Shown: positions 1 to 6,984, counted from the stretch's first letter. The stretch: DNA of 13,954 nucleotides from CAWHOW01 sp050013795 (GCA_050013795.1 JBEKEO010000095.1:1-13954); one strand, 5' to 3'. The notes: a model not told the origin generated them from the sequence alone. Translations and numbers: made by a program.

Positions 1-2
1 TG

Positions 3-590
3 AAGGTTGAAAAAGGCAATGGCGATAATACTACTACTGTTACCAGCACCAACAAAGAAGACATCAAATACCTGAACAGCGATATACGCTATATAAAGAA
101 CAATACTATCATGCTGACAGAGGTTGGTTCGTTCTTTTATGGCTCTCCCCTGTTCTTCCTTCTCCTTCTAGTACCCGTTATACTGTTTATTCTGTTCGTT
201 GTTATTTACAGGAAGAAACTGAAAGAGAACAGCAACATCGCCCTAATGCGAAATAAGAAAGCAACAGGAGTGGCACGCAAACGACTTAAGACTGCAAGCG
301 TTTTCCTGAAAGAGAACAAGAAAGAGCCTTTCCTCGATGAAGTTTTCAAAGCATTATGGGGTTACCTGAGCGATAAGCTGAGCATTCCCATTGCAGAGCT
401 TTCGAAGGAAACTGTCAATGATAAATTTGTTGAGAAGAACGTGCACGAAGACATTGCAACTCAGTTCATCAGCACGCTGAACAATTGCGAATATGCTCGC
501 TTCGCCCCTGCCGACAGTTCGGTTACATTGGATACTATTTATAACGAAGCCATTGATATCATCACTAAAATGGAGAAGGAATTACGATAA
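3..590 (+). CDS. batD: BatD-like protein, C-terminal part (cut by left edge)
   Basis: The reading frame is open from the left edge, so the gene begins outside the window; the first ATG inside (111) is not its start. About 195 C-terminal residues are visible: a Thr/Ser/Asn-rich stretch, one strongly hydrophobic membrane segment (SPLFFLLLLVPVILFILFVV) followed by basic residues, then a soluble helical tail containing ALWGYLSDKLSIPIAEL. A late transmembrane helix followed by a cytoplasmic helical domain is the expected end of BatD (oxygen-tolerance family), a membrane protein of the Bat operon thought to act in the cell envelope with BatA, BatB and BatE. The call rests on this architecture and on the batE-like gene directly downstream: the TAA stop at 588-590 overlaps an ATG at 590. 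The large N-terminal domain is not visible, so a BatD relative cannot be excluded. Confidence 0.8.
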   Translation, partial: KVEKGNGDNTTTVTSTNKEDIKYLNSDIRYIKNNTIMLTEVGSFFYGSPLFFLLLLVPVILFILFVVIYRKKLKENSNIALMRNKKATGVARKRLKTASVFLKENKKEPFLDEVFKALWGYLSDKLSIPIAELSKETVNDKFVEKNVHEDIATQFISTLNNCEYARFAPADSSVTLDTIYNEAIDIITKMEKELR

Positions 591-598
591 TGTTAATA

Positions 599-718
599 TT
601 TAACCGCAAAGAACACAAAGAAAATATACGTCCTTCCTTCGTCAGGATAAACTCCGAGCGCAAAGAAGAGAATCTCTTTGTGAACTTTGCACACAGCTTT
701 GCGACCTTTGCGGTTAAA
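599..718. repeat. Palindromic repeat element between batD and batE
   Basis: The terminal arms form an imperfect inverted repeat: 599-620 (core AACCGCAAAGAACACAAAG) against 697-718 (core CTTTGCGACCTTTGCGGTT), 22 bases with three mismatches when one arm is reverse-complemented. The inside repeats the same CAAAG/CTTTG words, with a smaller dyad around 663-680. This looks like the dispersed 'CGCAAAG...CTTTGCG' palindromic elements scattered in intergenic DNA of many Bacteroidota and other bacteria, which automated annotation often translates by mistake. It fills almost the whole gap between the batD stop and the probable batE start, and contains no stop codon in the batE frame. No transposase gene is present, so if mobile it depends on enzymes elsewhere. 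Confidence 0.8.
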
Positions 719-733
719 ACATTACGAAATGAT

Positions 734-1489
734 ATGAAAAGAATCTGGCTTGTCATATTAATGCTCCTTGTCACTTCGGCAATGTTTGCTGAAGATAATG
801 CTTCGCTTATTGAGAAAGGCAATAAGGCTTATACCGGCAAATTTTACCAGGAGGCGCTTGATTGTTACCTGAAGGTAGTGAAGAGCAATAACGAAGCGGC
901 AGCGCTTTATTACAACATTGGCAATACGTATTACAAACTGAACGATTATCCTTCAGCTATACTTTATTTAGAAAAGGCAAAGAAGCTGTCGCCCGGCGAT
1001 GAGGACATCAATTTTAACCTGAAAGTGGCCAACAACAAGATAACCGACAAGATTGAAGCCATACCCGATTTCTTTGTGCTGCGCTGGTATAAGCAGGCAG
1101 CCAATATTTTCCCGTTCAACACATGGGCAATAATAGGCATTATACTTTTTGTGTTGTTCCTTGGCATACTTTCGCTTTACCTGTTCTCACGTTCGCTCAG
1201 GTTAAGGAAGTTCGCTTTCTGGTGTTCGGCTGTAATGCTGTTCTGTTCCATTGTTTGTTTTGTTTTTGCACAATCCCAATATTCTTCTATTAATAATACC
1301 ACCGAAGCCATTATCTTTTCACCTTCGGTAACCGCTAAAAGTTCGCCCGATGCCAACAGCACCGACCTGTTTGTAATGCACGATGGCACCAAAGTAAGGG
1401 TTATTGACAATGTTGGCGAATGGAGCGAAATAAAGCTTGCCAATGGCAGCGTGGGCTGGGTGAATACTTCCGTTTTTAAGGTGATTTAA
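734..1489 (+). CDS. batE: BatE-like TPR and SH3-domain membrane protein
   Basis: The protein has 251 residues. It starts with a signal peptide or membrane anchor (MKRIWLVILMLLVTSAMFA), followed by tetratricopeptide repeats at about 23-100 (ALYYNIGNTYYKLNDYPSAILYLEKA is a textbook TPR). Two membrane helices lie at about 131-152 and 160-179. The C-terminus is a bacterial SH3-like domain at about 188-251, ending GWVNTSVFKVI. TPR, two helices and SH3 in this order is typical of BatE, the last gene of the Bat aerotolerance cluster, probably placing protein-binding modules outside the inner membrane. I chose the ATG at 734 because it begins a clean signal peptide. The longer frame from 590 would add 48 residues encoded entirely by the palindromic repeat element and would bury the signal sequence. 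Function in this organism is inferred from family and from the batD neighbour. Confidence 0.85.
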   Translation: MKRIWLVILMLLVTSAMFAEDNASLIEKGNKAYTGKFYQEALDCYLKVVKSNNEAAALYYNIGNTYYKLNDYPSAILYLEKAKKLSPGDEDINFNLKVANNKITDKIEAIPDFFVLRWYKQAANIFPFNTWAIIGIILFVLFLGILSLYLFSRSLRLRKFAFWCSAVMLFCSIVCFVFAQSQYSSINNTTEAIIFSPSVTAKSSPDANSTDLFVMHDGTKVRVIDNVGEWSEIKLANGSVGWVNTSVFKVI

Positions 1490-1512
1490 GAATTACCTGC
1501 TTATTCTATAAA

Positions 1513-1605
1513 AAAGTATTTAGAGTGCGCTAGAGTTTGCCCGCCTTGCCGCCCGCTTATCCTTGAGGCTAGCGAGGCAGGGAGTGCCTAGAGTTAAAAT
1601 ACTTT
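1513..1605. repeat. GC-rich inverted-repeat element (possible MITE/REP-like)
   Basis: The outer ends are inverted copies, AAAGTATTT (1513-1521) and AAAATACTTT (1596-1605). Just inside lie directly repeated GAGTGC-(G)C-TAGAGT words (1523-1536 and 1583-1595). The centre is clearly GC-richer than its surroundings (CCCGCCTTGCCGCCCGC against GCGAGGCAGGG) and can partly pair with itself. The element lies 24 bp after the batE stop. It may be a miniature non-autonomous repeat, and it may also slow or stop transcription leaving batE; there is no run of T that would prove a terminator. Confidence 0.6.
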
Positions 1606-1683
1606 ATCCACTCCTTGTATTTCAGACACTTAAAGCAATTTTAGCTTCAATTTTATAGAAAGTTGCATCCAAAACAGTAATAG

Positions 1684-1998
1684 TTTGTGCAAGTATTGTA
1701 ACACTCTCTGCAACTATTATAATACTTTGTGCAAGTATTGTAATACTTTGTGCAAGTATTGTAATACTTTGTGCAAGTATTGTAATACTTTGTGCATGTA
1801 TTGTAATACTCTCTGCATGTATTGTAATACTTTGTGCAAGTATTGTAATACTTTGTGCATGTATTGTAATACTCTCTGCATGTATTGTAATACTTTGTGC
1901 ATGTATTGTAATACTTTGTGCAAGTATTGTAATACTTTGTGCAAGTATTGTAATACTTTGTGCAAGTGTTACAATATTTGGTGCAATTTGCCCAATAT
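1684..1998. repeat. 21-bp tandem array, 15 units, dyad-symmetric
   Basis: There are fifteen consecutive 21-bp units without a single length slip; the first two and last two are diverged. The unit consists of the arm AAGTATT, spacer GT, the complementary arm AATACTT, and spacer TGTGC. Every arm therefore pairs with its neighbour on either side, and the array reads almost the same on both strands. Two variant sites exist: CAAGT or CATGT, and CTTTG or CTCTC. The 63-bp blocks 1768-1830 and 1831-1893 are identical, a recent three-unit duplication. All three leftward frames and one rightward frame are open only because the period is a multiple of three; I see no gene here. The array lies in the convergent gap between batE and the saccharopine-dehydrogenase-like gene. 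Confidence 0.95.
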
Positions 1999-2044
1999 TT
2001 GGGGAAAATGAGGCAAAAAAAGTAAAAAGAACCAAAATCAAAGC

Positions 2045-2092
2045 TCCAAGCCCCAAAATCAAAGAGTATTTTCATGTGATTTGGGGCTTGGA
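2045..2092. repeat. Hairpin-forming repeat, CCAAGCCCCAAA type
   Basis: TCCAAGCCCCAAAATC (2045-2060) pairs with GATTTGGGGCTTGGA (2078-2092), leaving one bulged A and a loop of about 17 bases. Shorter related words (CTCCAAG, CTTGGAA, TTGGAGCTTG) continue on both sides from about 2036 to 2117. It resembles short intergenic palindromes built from TTGGA/TCCAA words. It could help to end transcription from either convergent gene, but there is no clear T-run. No further recognisable signal is seen between it and the stop codon at 2170. Confidence 0.65.
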
Positions 2093-2169
2093 ATTTGGAG
2101 CTTGAGACTTGGAACTTATAAAAACAGGGTAAAATGGGGGAAGAAAAGGGATTATTATACTACTACCTA

Positions 2170-3303
2170 CTATATTTCTACAATCTTCTCTTTGTAAACA
2201 ATTCCTCTTTCAGCTAAACCTTTAAGCAGATATTTAACGCATTCAGGCTGCTGCCCTACAAATTCAGGCACAGAAACACCTTTCCTGTTGTATATGCCTT
2301 CGGCAATCATTCTTAGTCCAACAGTAGCTGTATAGCCTGTTGTTCTTGCCATAGAGTGAGTTTTAGTAATGGGGTCGTAAGTATCGAACAGGTCGTAATC
2401 ATAGCGAAGCATTTTACCGCCTTTCTTACCTTCAATGGTAACGCGCATAACGGTAATGTCTTCTTCGCCTTCTTTCAGTTTCCATTTCGGGAATAATAAT
2501 TTGGCTGTAAAATCAAGCGGACGTATTTTGGTTCCTTTTATTTCAATTTCATCTTTGCTGAAGAAACCTGTTTCGCGCAATATTGCCATTATATCAATAT
2601 GACCGGGATAACGCAATGTTTTCTCTTTCATATTCGGGCATTTAATTGTTTCTGCAAGTGAACGTAAACCATCGCTGTTGAATGACTGCAATGTTCCTAC
2701 ACCGGGGAAGAAATGAAATTCAGGATCAGATAAAGCTTCCCTTGTTATAAGATGCCCGTTTTCAACATAACGTGCAGGACGGGTATATTCTTCAATTACA
2801 TCAACAGGTGAAAACACAGCTTTGTATTCATAAGGCCATTCGCGCACGCGTGGAAGTCCGCCTACATATATCGTTGCATTTGTAGTTTCATCCAGCAAAT
2901 GGTCGACATAACCTATCAGAACATTACTCATGCCGGGAGCCACGCCAAAATCGCTTACTACTGTTACACCGTTTTCTTTTGCTAACCCATCAAGGTTCAG
3001 AACATTTTCAGGGAAGAAGGCAATATCTACAGCATTCTTCTTGGCTTCGATAATGGCTTTCAATGTCTGGAACCCCATGAAACCGGGAACAGCATTAAGC
3101 ACCATATCATAATCCTTAACAAGGTTCTTTACCGTTAAAGGGTCAGATAAATCTTTCTGCATTTTCTGAACACCCTGTACTTTTATCTTTTCAAGGTTTG
3201 CAGCATTAACATCTGCAACTGTTACCTGGAAACTTTTTTCCTTGGCAAGATCAATTGCCATCGGGCCTCCAACAAGCCCTGCACCTAAAACTATGACTTT
3301 CAT
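2170..3303 (-). CDS. Saccharopine dehydrogenase-like NAD(P)-dependent oxidoreductase
   Basis: The protein has 377 residues. The N-terminal Rossmann fold is shown by MKVIVLGAGLVGGPMA (GxGxxG at about 7-12), followed by an acidic residue after the second strand (VTVADVN) typical of NAD binding. A central VVSDFGVAPGMSN segment and a C-terminal domain match the saccharopine dehydrogenase/reductase family, including the subgroup that works as lysine 6-dehydrogenase. The expected reaction is NAD(P)-dependent oxidation or reduction at an amino group of a lysine-related substrate in the cytoplasm; the exact substrate cannot be read from sequence. It is the last gene of a leftward run, starting 12 bp after the stop of the broken transporter gene, so co-transcription with it and the methyltransferase is likely. 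Length is normal and no key motif appears missing. Confidence 0.85.
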   Translation of the reverse strand: MKVIVLGAGLVGGPMAIDLAKEKSFQVTVADVNAANLEKIKVQGVQKMQKDLSDPLTVKNLVKDYDMVLNAVPGFMGFQTLKAIIEAKKNAVDIAFFPENVLNLDGLAKENGVTVVSDFGVAPGMSNVLIGYVDHLLDETTNATIYVGGLPRVREWPYEYKAVFSPVDVIEEYTRPARYVENGHLITREALSDPEFHFFPGVGTLQSFNSDGLRSLAETIKCPNMKEKTLRYPGHIDIMAILRETGFFSKDEIEIKGTKIRPLDFTAKLLFPKWKLKEGEEDITVMRVTIEGKKGGKMLRYDYDLFDTYDPITKTHSMARTTGYTATVGLRMIAEGIYNRKGVSVPEFVGQQPECVKYLLKGLAERGIVYKEKIVEI

Positions 3304-3315
3304 ATGTATTTTGTT

Positions 3316-4070
3316 TTAAACTATTTTATTAATCATTTTATATATCTGCGATAAAGAAACTCCCGCAACAACAAGCACTATACCGATAATTTTGTTAAAA
3401 TTAAATGTTTCCGACAAAATAAAAAAAGATAAAATTGCTGTAAATACAGGAATGAAATTCGTAAACATATTTGCTTTATTGATCCCTAGCTCCTTCACTA
3501 CTGGAATATACAGCAGGTAAGCACCTGAAGAAGCGAAAACAGCGAGCATCAACATGGAAACTATAAGGTCGGTATCGGGTTTAATTGTAATAAAGTAATT
3601 AAAATCGAAAATAAAGAACAAAGGCATGAAATAAATTGCACCCAGTATATTCTGTATTTTAATAATGGTAAATGTAGAATATTTACCTGTAAGCTTCTTT
3701 ACAACTATTGCATAAGCAATGGCAGATGCAACAGCTAAAAACTCCAAACTGATTCCAAGAGGAGAAGCGTCAAAGGTAAAATCCTGGTTGAACACCATAA
3801 GCAGAAACTCTCGCCAATAAAGTAACAAAATGGCTGTGTTAATGCAAGGAGAAGAAATTTTCTATAATCTTTCTTATCAATCTTCTGCCCTTTCTTCATC
3901 AGCTTTATTGCAACAGTCAAAATAATGGAAGAAATAACAAGCCTTAGAAATATTGTCATGATGGGGCGGTAATGATGGGCATACACTATCTTCACCCATA
4001 TAAAGGAACAGCTCCAGAAAAGCATGGAGAGCAATGCAAATGAAATTATTCTGAAATTAGCTTTTTTCAA
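3316..4070 (-). pseudogene. EamA/DMT-family transporter, broken by internal deletion
   Basis: Two overlapping frames encode two halves of one drug/metabolite transporter. The upstream half (TTG at 4070, then KKANFRIISFALLSMLFWS) supplies the first three membrane helices up to YFIGESF, then runs into nonsense. The downstream half reads LLMVFNQDFTFDASPLGIS and continues through five helices to ILVVAGVSLSQIYKMINK. An intact family member has about 290 residues and ten helices; the joined halves give about 250. The fourth and fifth helices, roughly 40-45 residues, are missing between GESF and LLMVFNQ near 3805-3812, and the frame changes there. This is a deletion, not a one-base slip. The flanking genes sit 12 bp away on each side, so the operon is preserved. 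An assembly error is the main alternative. Confidence 0.85.
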
Positions 4071-4082
4071 CGGGGAAAGAAT

Positions 4083-4823
4083 TTATGAACGGCCTTCTTC
4101 GTTAAGCAGACCGGTATGTTTAATAGTTCGTAAAATGATAACCAAGATGAAAGCAGCGATAACGGCATATACAGAAACCCTTTGCCATTCTATTTTTTTC
4201 TCGATAAAATATATCCTCAGTAAATCAATAAAAGCAAAGCCAAAAGCAGTTGCAAGTACGCCTGAATACTCCCTTCGTAAAACACTTTTAAATGAAAAAG
4301 GAATTTCATTCTTTTTGAAATGCTTAAATGAAGGAATAAAAGCAGGAACCGTTTTCGACCATTCCAGATAATCGTTACCGAATTTTTTTTCAAGAAAACG
4401 TTCTTCAGCAAACATGATGCGTTCATAATACAACCAGAAGATCAATGAAACAATAAAAAAGAAATAAATATTAAATGTAAAAATCACTATTCCTATCCAC
4501 ATCAGGTAATTCCCCAGATACAAAGGATGCCTGAGCATTGAATAAATCCCTGATGTATTAAGCGATTCAGCTACCTGCTCATTGGTATTCCTGCCTGAAG
4601 TTCCTTTAGGAGTAGTAGCTATTGAATATGCACGAATCAAGAAACCAATTAAACTAATCACGATGGCAGTAATGCTTAATGCTATAGCCAAAGTATTTGT
4701 AATGAAGGAATAATCAGTAAAATAGATAATGGGAATAGCAATTATAAAAAGAATAACGGGCATCTGTCCCCTGTTACGGAACAATGTATTCCCGCTTTTC
4801 TCTAATGAATGAATTAATGCCAT
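4083..4823 (-). CDS. Isoprenylcysteine carboxyl methyltransferase-like membrane methyltransferase
   Basis: The protein has 246 residues with several membrane helices (about 21-36, 43-66, 102-133, and two near the C-terminus at about 188-204 and 216-233). The family signature is present: GIYSMLRHPLYLGNYLMWIG (about 92-111), then an acidic ER pair (EERFLEKKFGNDYLEW) and VPAFIP. In ICMT/PEMT-type enzymes the RHP motif and the later acidic residues hold S-adenosylmethionine and the substrate at the membrane face. Bacterial members methylate lipids or other hydrophobic molecules, and the substrate here is unknown. The two extra C-terminal helices go beyond the minimal family core. It is the first gene of a leftward run with the transporter pseudogene (12-bp gap) and the saccharopine-dehydrogenase-like gene, and it is divergent from the START-like gene with a 91-bp shared upstream region. 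Confidence 0.8.
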   Translation of the reverse strand: MALIHSLEKSGNTLFRNRGQMPVILFIIAIPIIYFTDYSFITNTLAIALSITAIVISLIGFLIRAYSIATTPKGTSGRNTNEQVAESLNTSGIYSMLRHPLYLGNYLMWIGIVIFTFNIYFFFIVSLIFWLYYERIMFAEERFLEKKFGNDYLEWSKTVPAFIPSFKHFKKNEIPFSFKSVLRREYSGVLATAFGFAFIDLLRIYFIEKKIEWQRVSVYAVIAAFILVIILRTIKHTGLLNEEGRS

Positions 4824-4882
4824 TAAAAATAAATTTGCTTATTAAAGATTTTTATGCTATCTTGCACAATAAATATTAAAAA

Positions 4883-4912
4883 TTTGCGCTAAAGTATTAA
4901 ATTTTACCTTAT
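4883..4912 (+). promoter_or_regulatory. Possible promoter for the START-like gene
   Basis: TTTG (4883-4886) is followed after 18 bases by TACCTTAT (4905-4912), a partial match to the Bacteroidota TTTG / TAnnTTTG pattern. The -7 box would almost touch the ATG at 4915, which implies a leaderless message or a different start, so this is weak. Confidence 0.25.
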
Positions 4913-4914
4913 AT

Positions 4915-5322
4915 ATGAAGTCACATTGTCCTAAAAAATATACACTGGAATATATTTTTATCGCATCGGTTAAGCTGCTTTATCATTATTTAAGCACTGA
5001 ACAGGGTTTATCAGAATGGTTTGCCGACAAGGTTGAACTAAAAGATGATGTTTTCCATTTTTACTGGGGAGATACTGAACAGAAAGCAACTTTATCAGCA
5101 AAGAAAGAAAATGAATCCATCCGCTTTAAATGGCTTGATGAGGAGTTTGATAACTATTTTGAATTCAAAATTGACACTAATTCAATTATGAGTGAAAATA
5201 CCCTGGTAATTACTGATTTTGCTTTTGAAGAAAACATGAAAGAAGCGGAAATGCTTTGGAATTCGGCTATCAATAAAATGTTACGAATAATAGGAGGAAA
5301 ACTTGTTCATTCCCCTTCCTGA
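4915..5322 (+). CDS. START-like (SRPBCC fold) domain protein
   Basis: A small soluble protein of 135 residues with no signal peptide. Its features, YTLEYIFIASVKLLYHYLSTEQGLSEWFADKV near the start, a middle of beta strands rich in acidic and aromatic residues, and a long C-terminal helix (EAEMLWNSAINKMLRIIGG), match the short START-like family found across Bacteroidota. It is related to AHSA1/SRPBCC hydrophobic-ligand-binding folds. No enzymatic role is established for this group. The gene stands alone on the plus strand. Its stop lies only 11 bp from the stop of the convergent cysteine-synthase-like gene, with no obvious terminator between them, so transcripts probably overlap at the 3' ends. 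Confidence 0.8.
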   Translation: MKSHCPKKYTLEYIFIASVKLLYHYLSTEQGLSEWFADKVELKDDVFHFYWGDTEQKATLSAKKENESIRFKWLDEEFDNYFEFKIDTNSIMSENTLVITDFAFEENMKEAEMLWNSAINKMLRIIGGKLVHSPS

Positions 5323-5333
5323 TATTTACTGTT

Positions 5334-6449
5334 TTATTTAACCTTCAGTCCTCTTGGGCAAACAGGAGAATTAGGATAGCATTCAAAATTATATTTTGAT
5401 TCCACACAATCTGCAGGGTTACAGCATAAATAGCAAACCCTTTTAAAAGAACAGAACTTTAATAATTTTATATTAGTGGAAAGAAAATCTTCCTTAACGG
5501 GTTCTTTCTTTAAAAGGTCGGTACTAAGATATTTTTTATTATCATCGGCGAAAACAGTTACCACAACTGCATCTTTGCCAAGCTTGTTCTGAATTTTTAA
5601 TGCGCCAAGGAAATTAGCGCCCGAAGATATACCTACTCCAAGTCCCATGCCGGAAAGCATTTGCGCCATGATGATAGCATCGCCGTCATCAACACTAACG
5701 ATGGAATCAATTTTATCCAGTTCCACCACTTGCGGTATAAACTCATCAGATATTCCCTGTATCCTGTGTTTTCCTACTCTATAGCCTGTTGACATAGTAG
5801 GAGAATTAGAAGGCTCTAACGGATGAGCTTTGATCTTTGCATCTTGCTCTTTCAGATAACGTCCTACTCCCATAACCGTACCGCCTGTTCCGACACCCGC
5901 AACAAAAGCATCGGGCTTCAGGTTTCTAATTTTAAGCTGCCACCATATTTCGGGACCTGTAGTTAAATAATGCGCTTCAACATTGTCGGTATTGGAGAAC
6001 TGGCAAGGCAAAAACGAACCTTCAATTGATGCGGCAAGTTTATTGGCTTTATCGATGCTTCCAAGAAATCCGCCTTCTTCTTTGCTCACCAGAATAATAT
6101 CAGCGCCAAAACCCTTTATCAGGTTTATCCTTTCCTTACTCATCCAGTCGGGCATGAAAATAGTAACAGGATGCCCGAGCGCCCTTCCTATTGCCGATAT
6201 TGATATGCCAGTATTTCCGCTGGTAGCTTCAATTATAGGCTTTCCGAGTTTAAGCTGGTTCTTTTCAATTGCTTTAATCAATATATGAAAAGCCATCCTG
6301 TCCTTTATGCTGCCTGTCATGTTAAGGTTTTCAGCTTTTGCATATATCTTTCTTTTTTCGCCCTTGTATTCAAATTCTATTTCCAGCAAAGGCGTATTGC
6401 CAATCATGCTCGATAAGCCCTGTATTCTATTAATATAGTCTTTATTCAC
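5334..6449 (-). CDS. PLP-dependent cysteine synthase-family enzyme with Cys-rich tail
   Basis: The protein has 371 residues. The fold-type II PLP core covers about 1-315. NMTGSIKDR carries the PLP-binding lysine (Lys49), EATSGNTG (74-81) is the substrate loop, GVGTGGTVMGVG (185-196) cradles the phosphate, and HRIQGISDEFIP resembles the cysteine synthase closing segment. The likely reaction is beta-replacement on O-acetylserine or a related serine derivative, as in CysK/CBS enzymes; exact substrates cannot be fixed. About 45 further residues follow YLSTDLL, with seven cysteines at 333, 339, 342, 343, 348, 357 and 364, unlike plain CysK, which ends near 310-320. The start is GTG at 6449, sharing GTGA with the stop of the cupin gene, which suggests translational coupling. 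It is convergent with the START-like gene. Confidence 0.85.
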   Translation of the reverse strand: MNKDYINRIQGLSSMIGNTPLLEIEFEYKGEKRKIYAKAENLNMTGSIKDRMAFHILIKAIEKNQLKLGKPIIEATSGNTGISISAIGRALGHPVTIFMPDWMSKERINLIKGFGADIILVSKEEGGFLGSIDKANKLAASIEGSFLPCQFSNTDNVEAHYLTTGPEIWWQLKIRNLKPDAFVAGVGTGGTVMGVGRYLKEQDAKIKAHPLEPSNSPTMSTGYRVGKHRIQGISDEFIPQVVELDKIDSIVSVDDGDAIIMAQMLSGMGLGVGISSGANFLGALKIQNKLGKDAVVVTVFADDNKKYLSTDLLKKEPVKEDFLSTNIKLLKFCSFKRVCYLCCNPADCVESKYNFECYPNSPVCPRGLKVK

Positions 6450-6796
6450 AGTATTATATCTTTTTTATATATGTATTTTAAGTAATCTTCCCTCACAGGA
6501 TAAAATACTTCTATTGCAATTGATTCTTCAATTATTTCTGCTTTATGCTTAGCATTCATTTTTATATTCCAACTATCTCCGGGAACAAACTCTTTAGAGT
6601 TGCCATTAATAAATAGTCTGATTTTTCCTTTGACAAGGTAGCCTGTTTGTTCATTTTGATGAGAATGTTCGGGAAGCATTGACCCTTTATCGAGTATAAA
6701 CTCAACCATGCACATATTTTCACCATAGCAAAGAGTTTTAATCTTGATGCCATTCAATATTTCGGTATAACCGTTTTTTGAAGTGATCCCAACCAT
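6446..6796 (-). CDS. Small single-domain cupin protein
   Basis: A cytoplasmic protein of 116 residues with one beta-barrel cupin domain. Motif 1 is LPEHSHQNEQTGYLVKGKI (His44, His46 and Gln50 as probable metal ligands, with Gly residues), and motif 2 is VPGDSWNIKMNAKHKAEI with His84. The 'H-x-H...EQ' form occurs in small metal-binding cupins that act as isomerases or sensors, but the substrate cannot be inferred. The next gene encodes a PLP enzyme that starts within its stop codon, so the two are probably made together and may serve one pathway in sulfur or amino-acid metabolism; this is inference from context. A 193-bp region separates it from the inositol-monophosphatase-like gene upstream and should hold its promoter, though I cannot assign a convincing one. 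Confidence 0.8.
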   Translation of the reverse strand: MVGITSKNGYTEILNGIKIKTLCYGENMCMVEFILDKGSMLPEHSHQNEQTGYLVKGKIRLFINGNSKEFVPGDSWNIKMNAKHKAEIIEESIAIEVFYPVREDYLKYIYKKDIIL

Positions 6797-6912
6797 AATT
6801 TATTACATGTTTCTTTTTTCACCAAACTGTATCACACCCGACTATCATTTATGGCTGCTAAATTAAATATTATAGCATTACTTATTAGAATAATTTATTC
6901 TTTGCAAGGGAT

Positions 6913-6942
6913 TCTTCTTATTAGTATATCTTAATAAGAAGA
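6913..6942. repeat. 11-bp inverted repeat between suhB-like and cupin genes
   Basis: TCTTCTTATTA (6913-6923) and TAATAAGAAGA (6932-6942) are perfect inverted copies around an 8-base loop. It is AT-rich and lacks a T-run, so it is a poor terminator for the suhB-like gene. It lies 117-146 bp upstream of the cupin start and could be an operator for that unit. The word TCTTTGC lies close on both sides (about 6899-6905 and 6945-6951). Confidence 0.5.
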
Positions 6943-6984
6943 TGTCTTTGCCAAAAATCAAAGCAGGGAAAAAATATGTAACTA

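Noticed and set aside
565..822. Leftward open frame across the batD-batE junction
   Set aside because: It is a shadow frame over the batE signal peptide and the palindromic repeat element.
1684..1998. CRISPR array
   Set aside because: The repeats are contiguous with no unique spacers, the unit is too short, and no cas gene is nearby.
1684..1998. Plasmid or replication-origin iterons
   Set aside because: No rep, dnaA or parAB gene is in the window and the neighbours are chromosomal housekeeping genes.
1622..2075. Overlapping long open frames on both strands with 7-residue repeats (for example ILAQSIT or TKYYNTC)
   Set aside because: A 21-bp period keeps frames open whenever the unit lacks a stop in that frame. 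Three leftward frames and one rightward frame are open together, there is no ribosome binding site, and unit variation shows no codon pattern.
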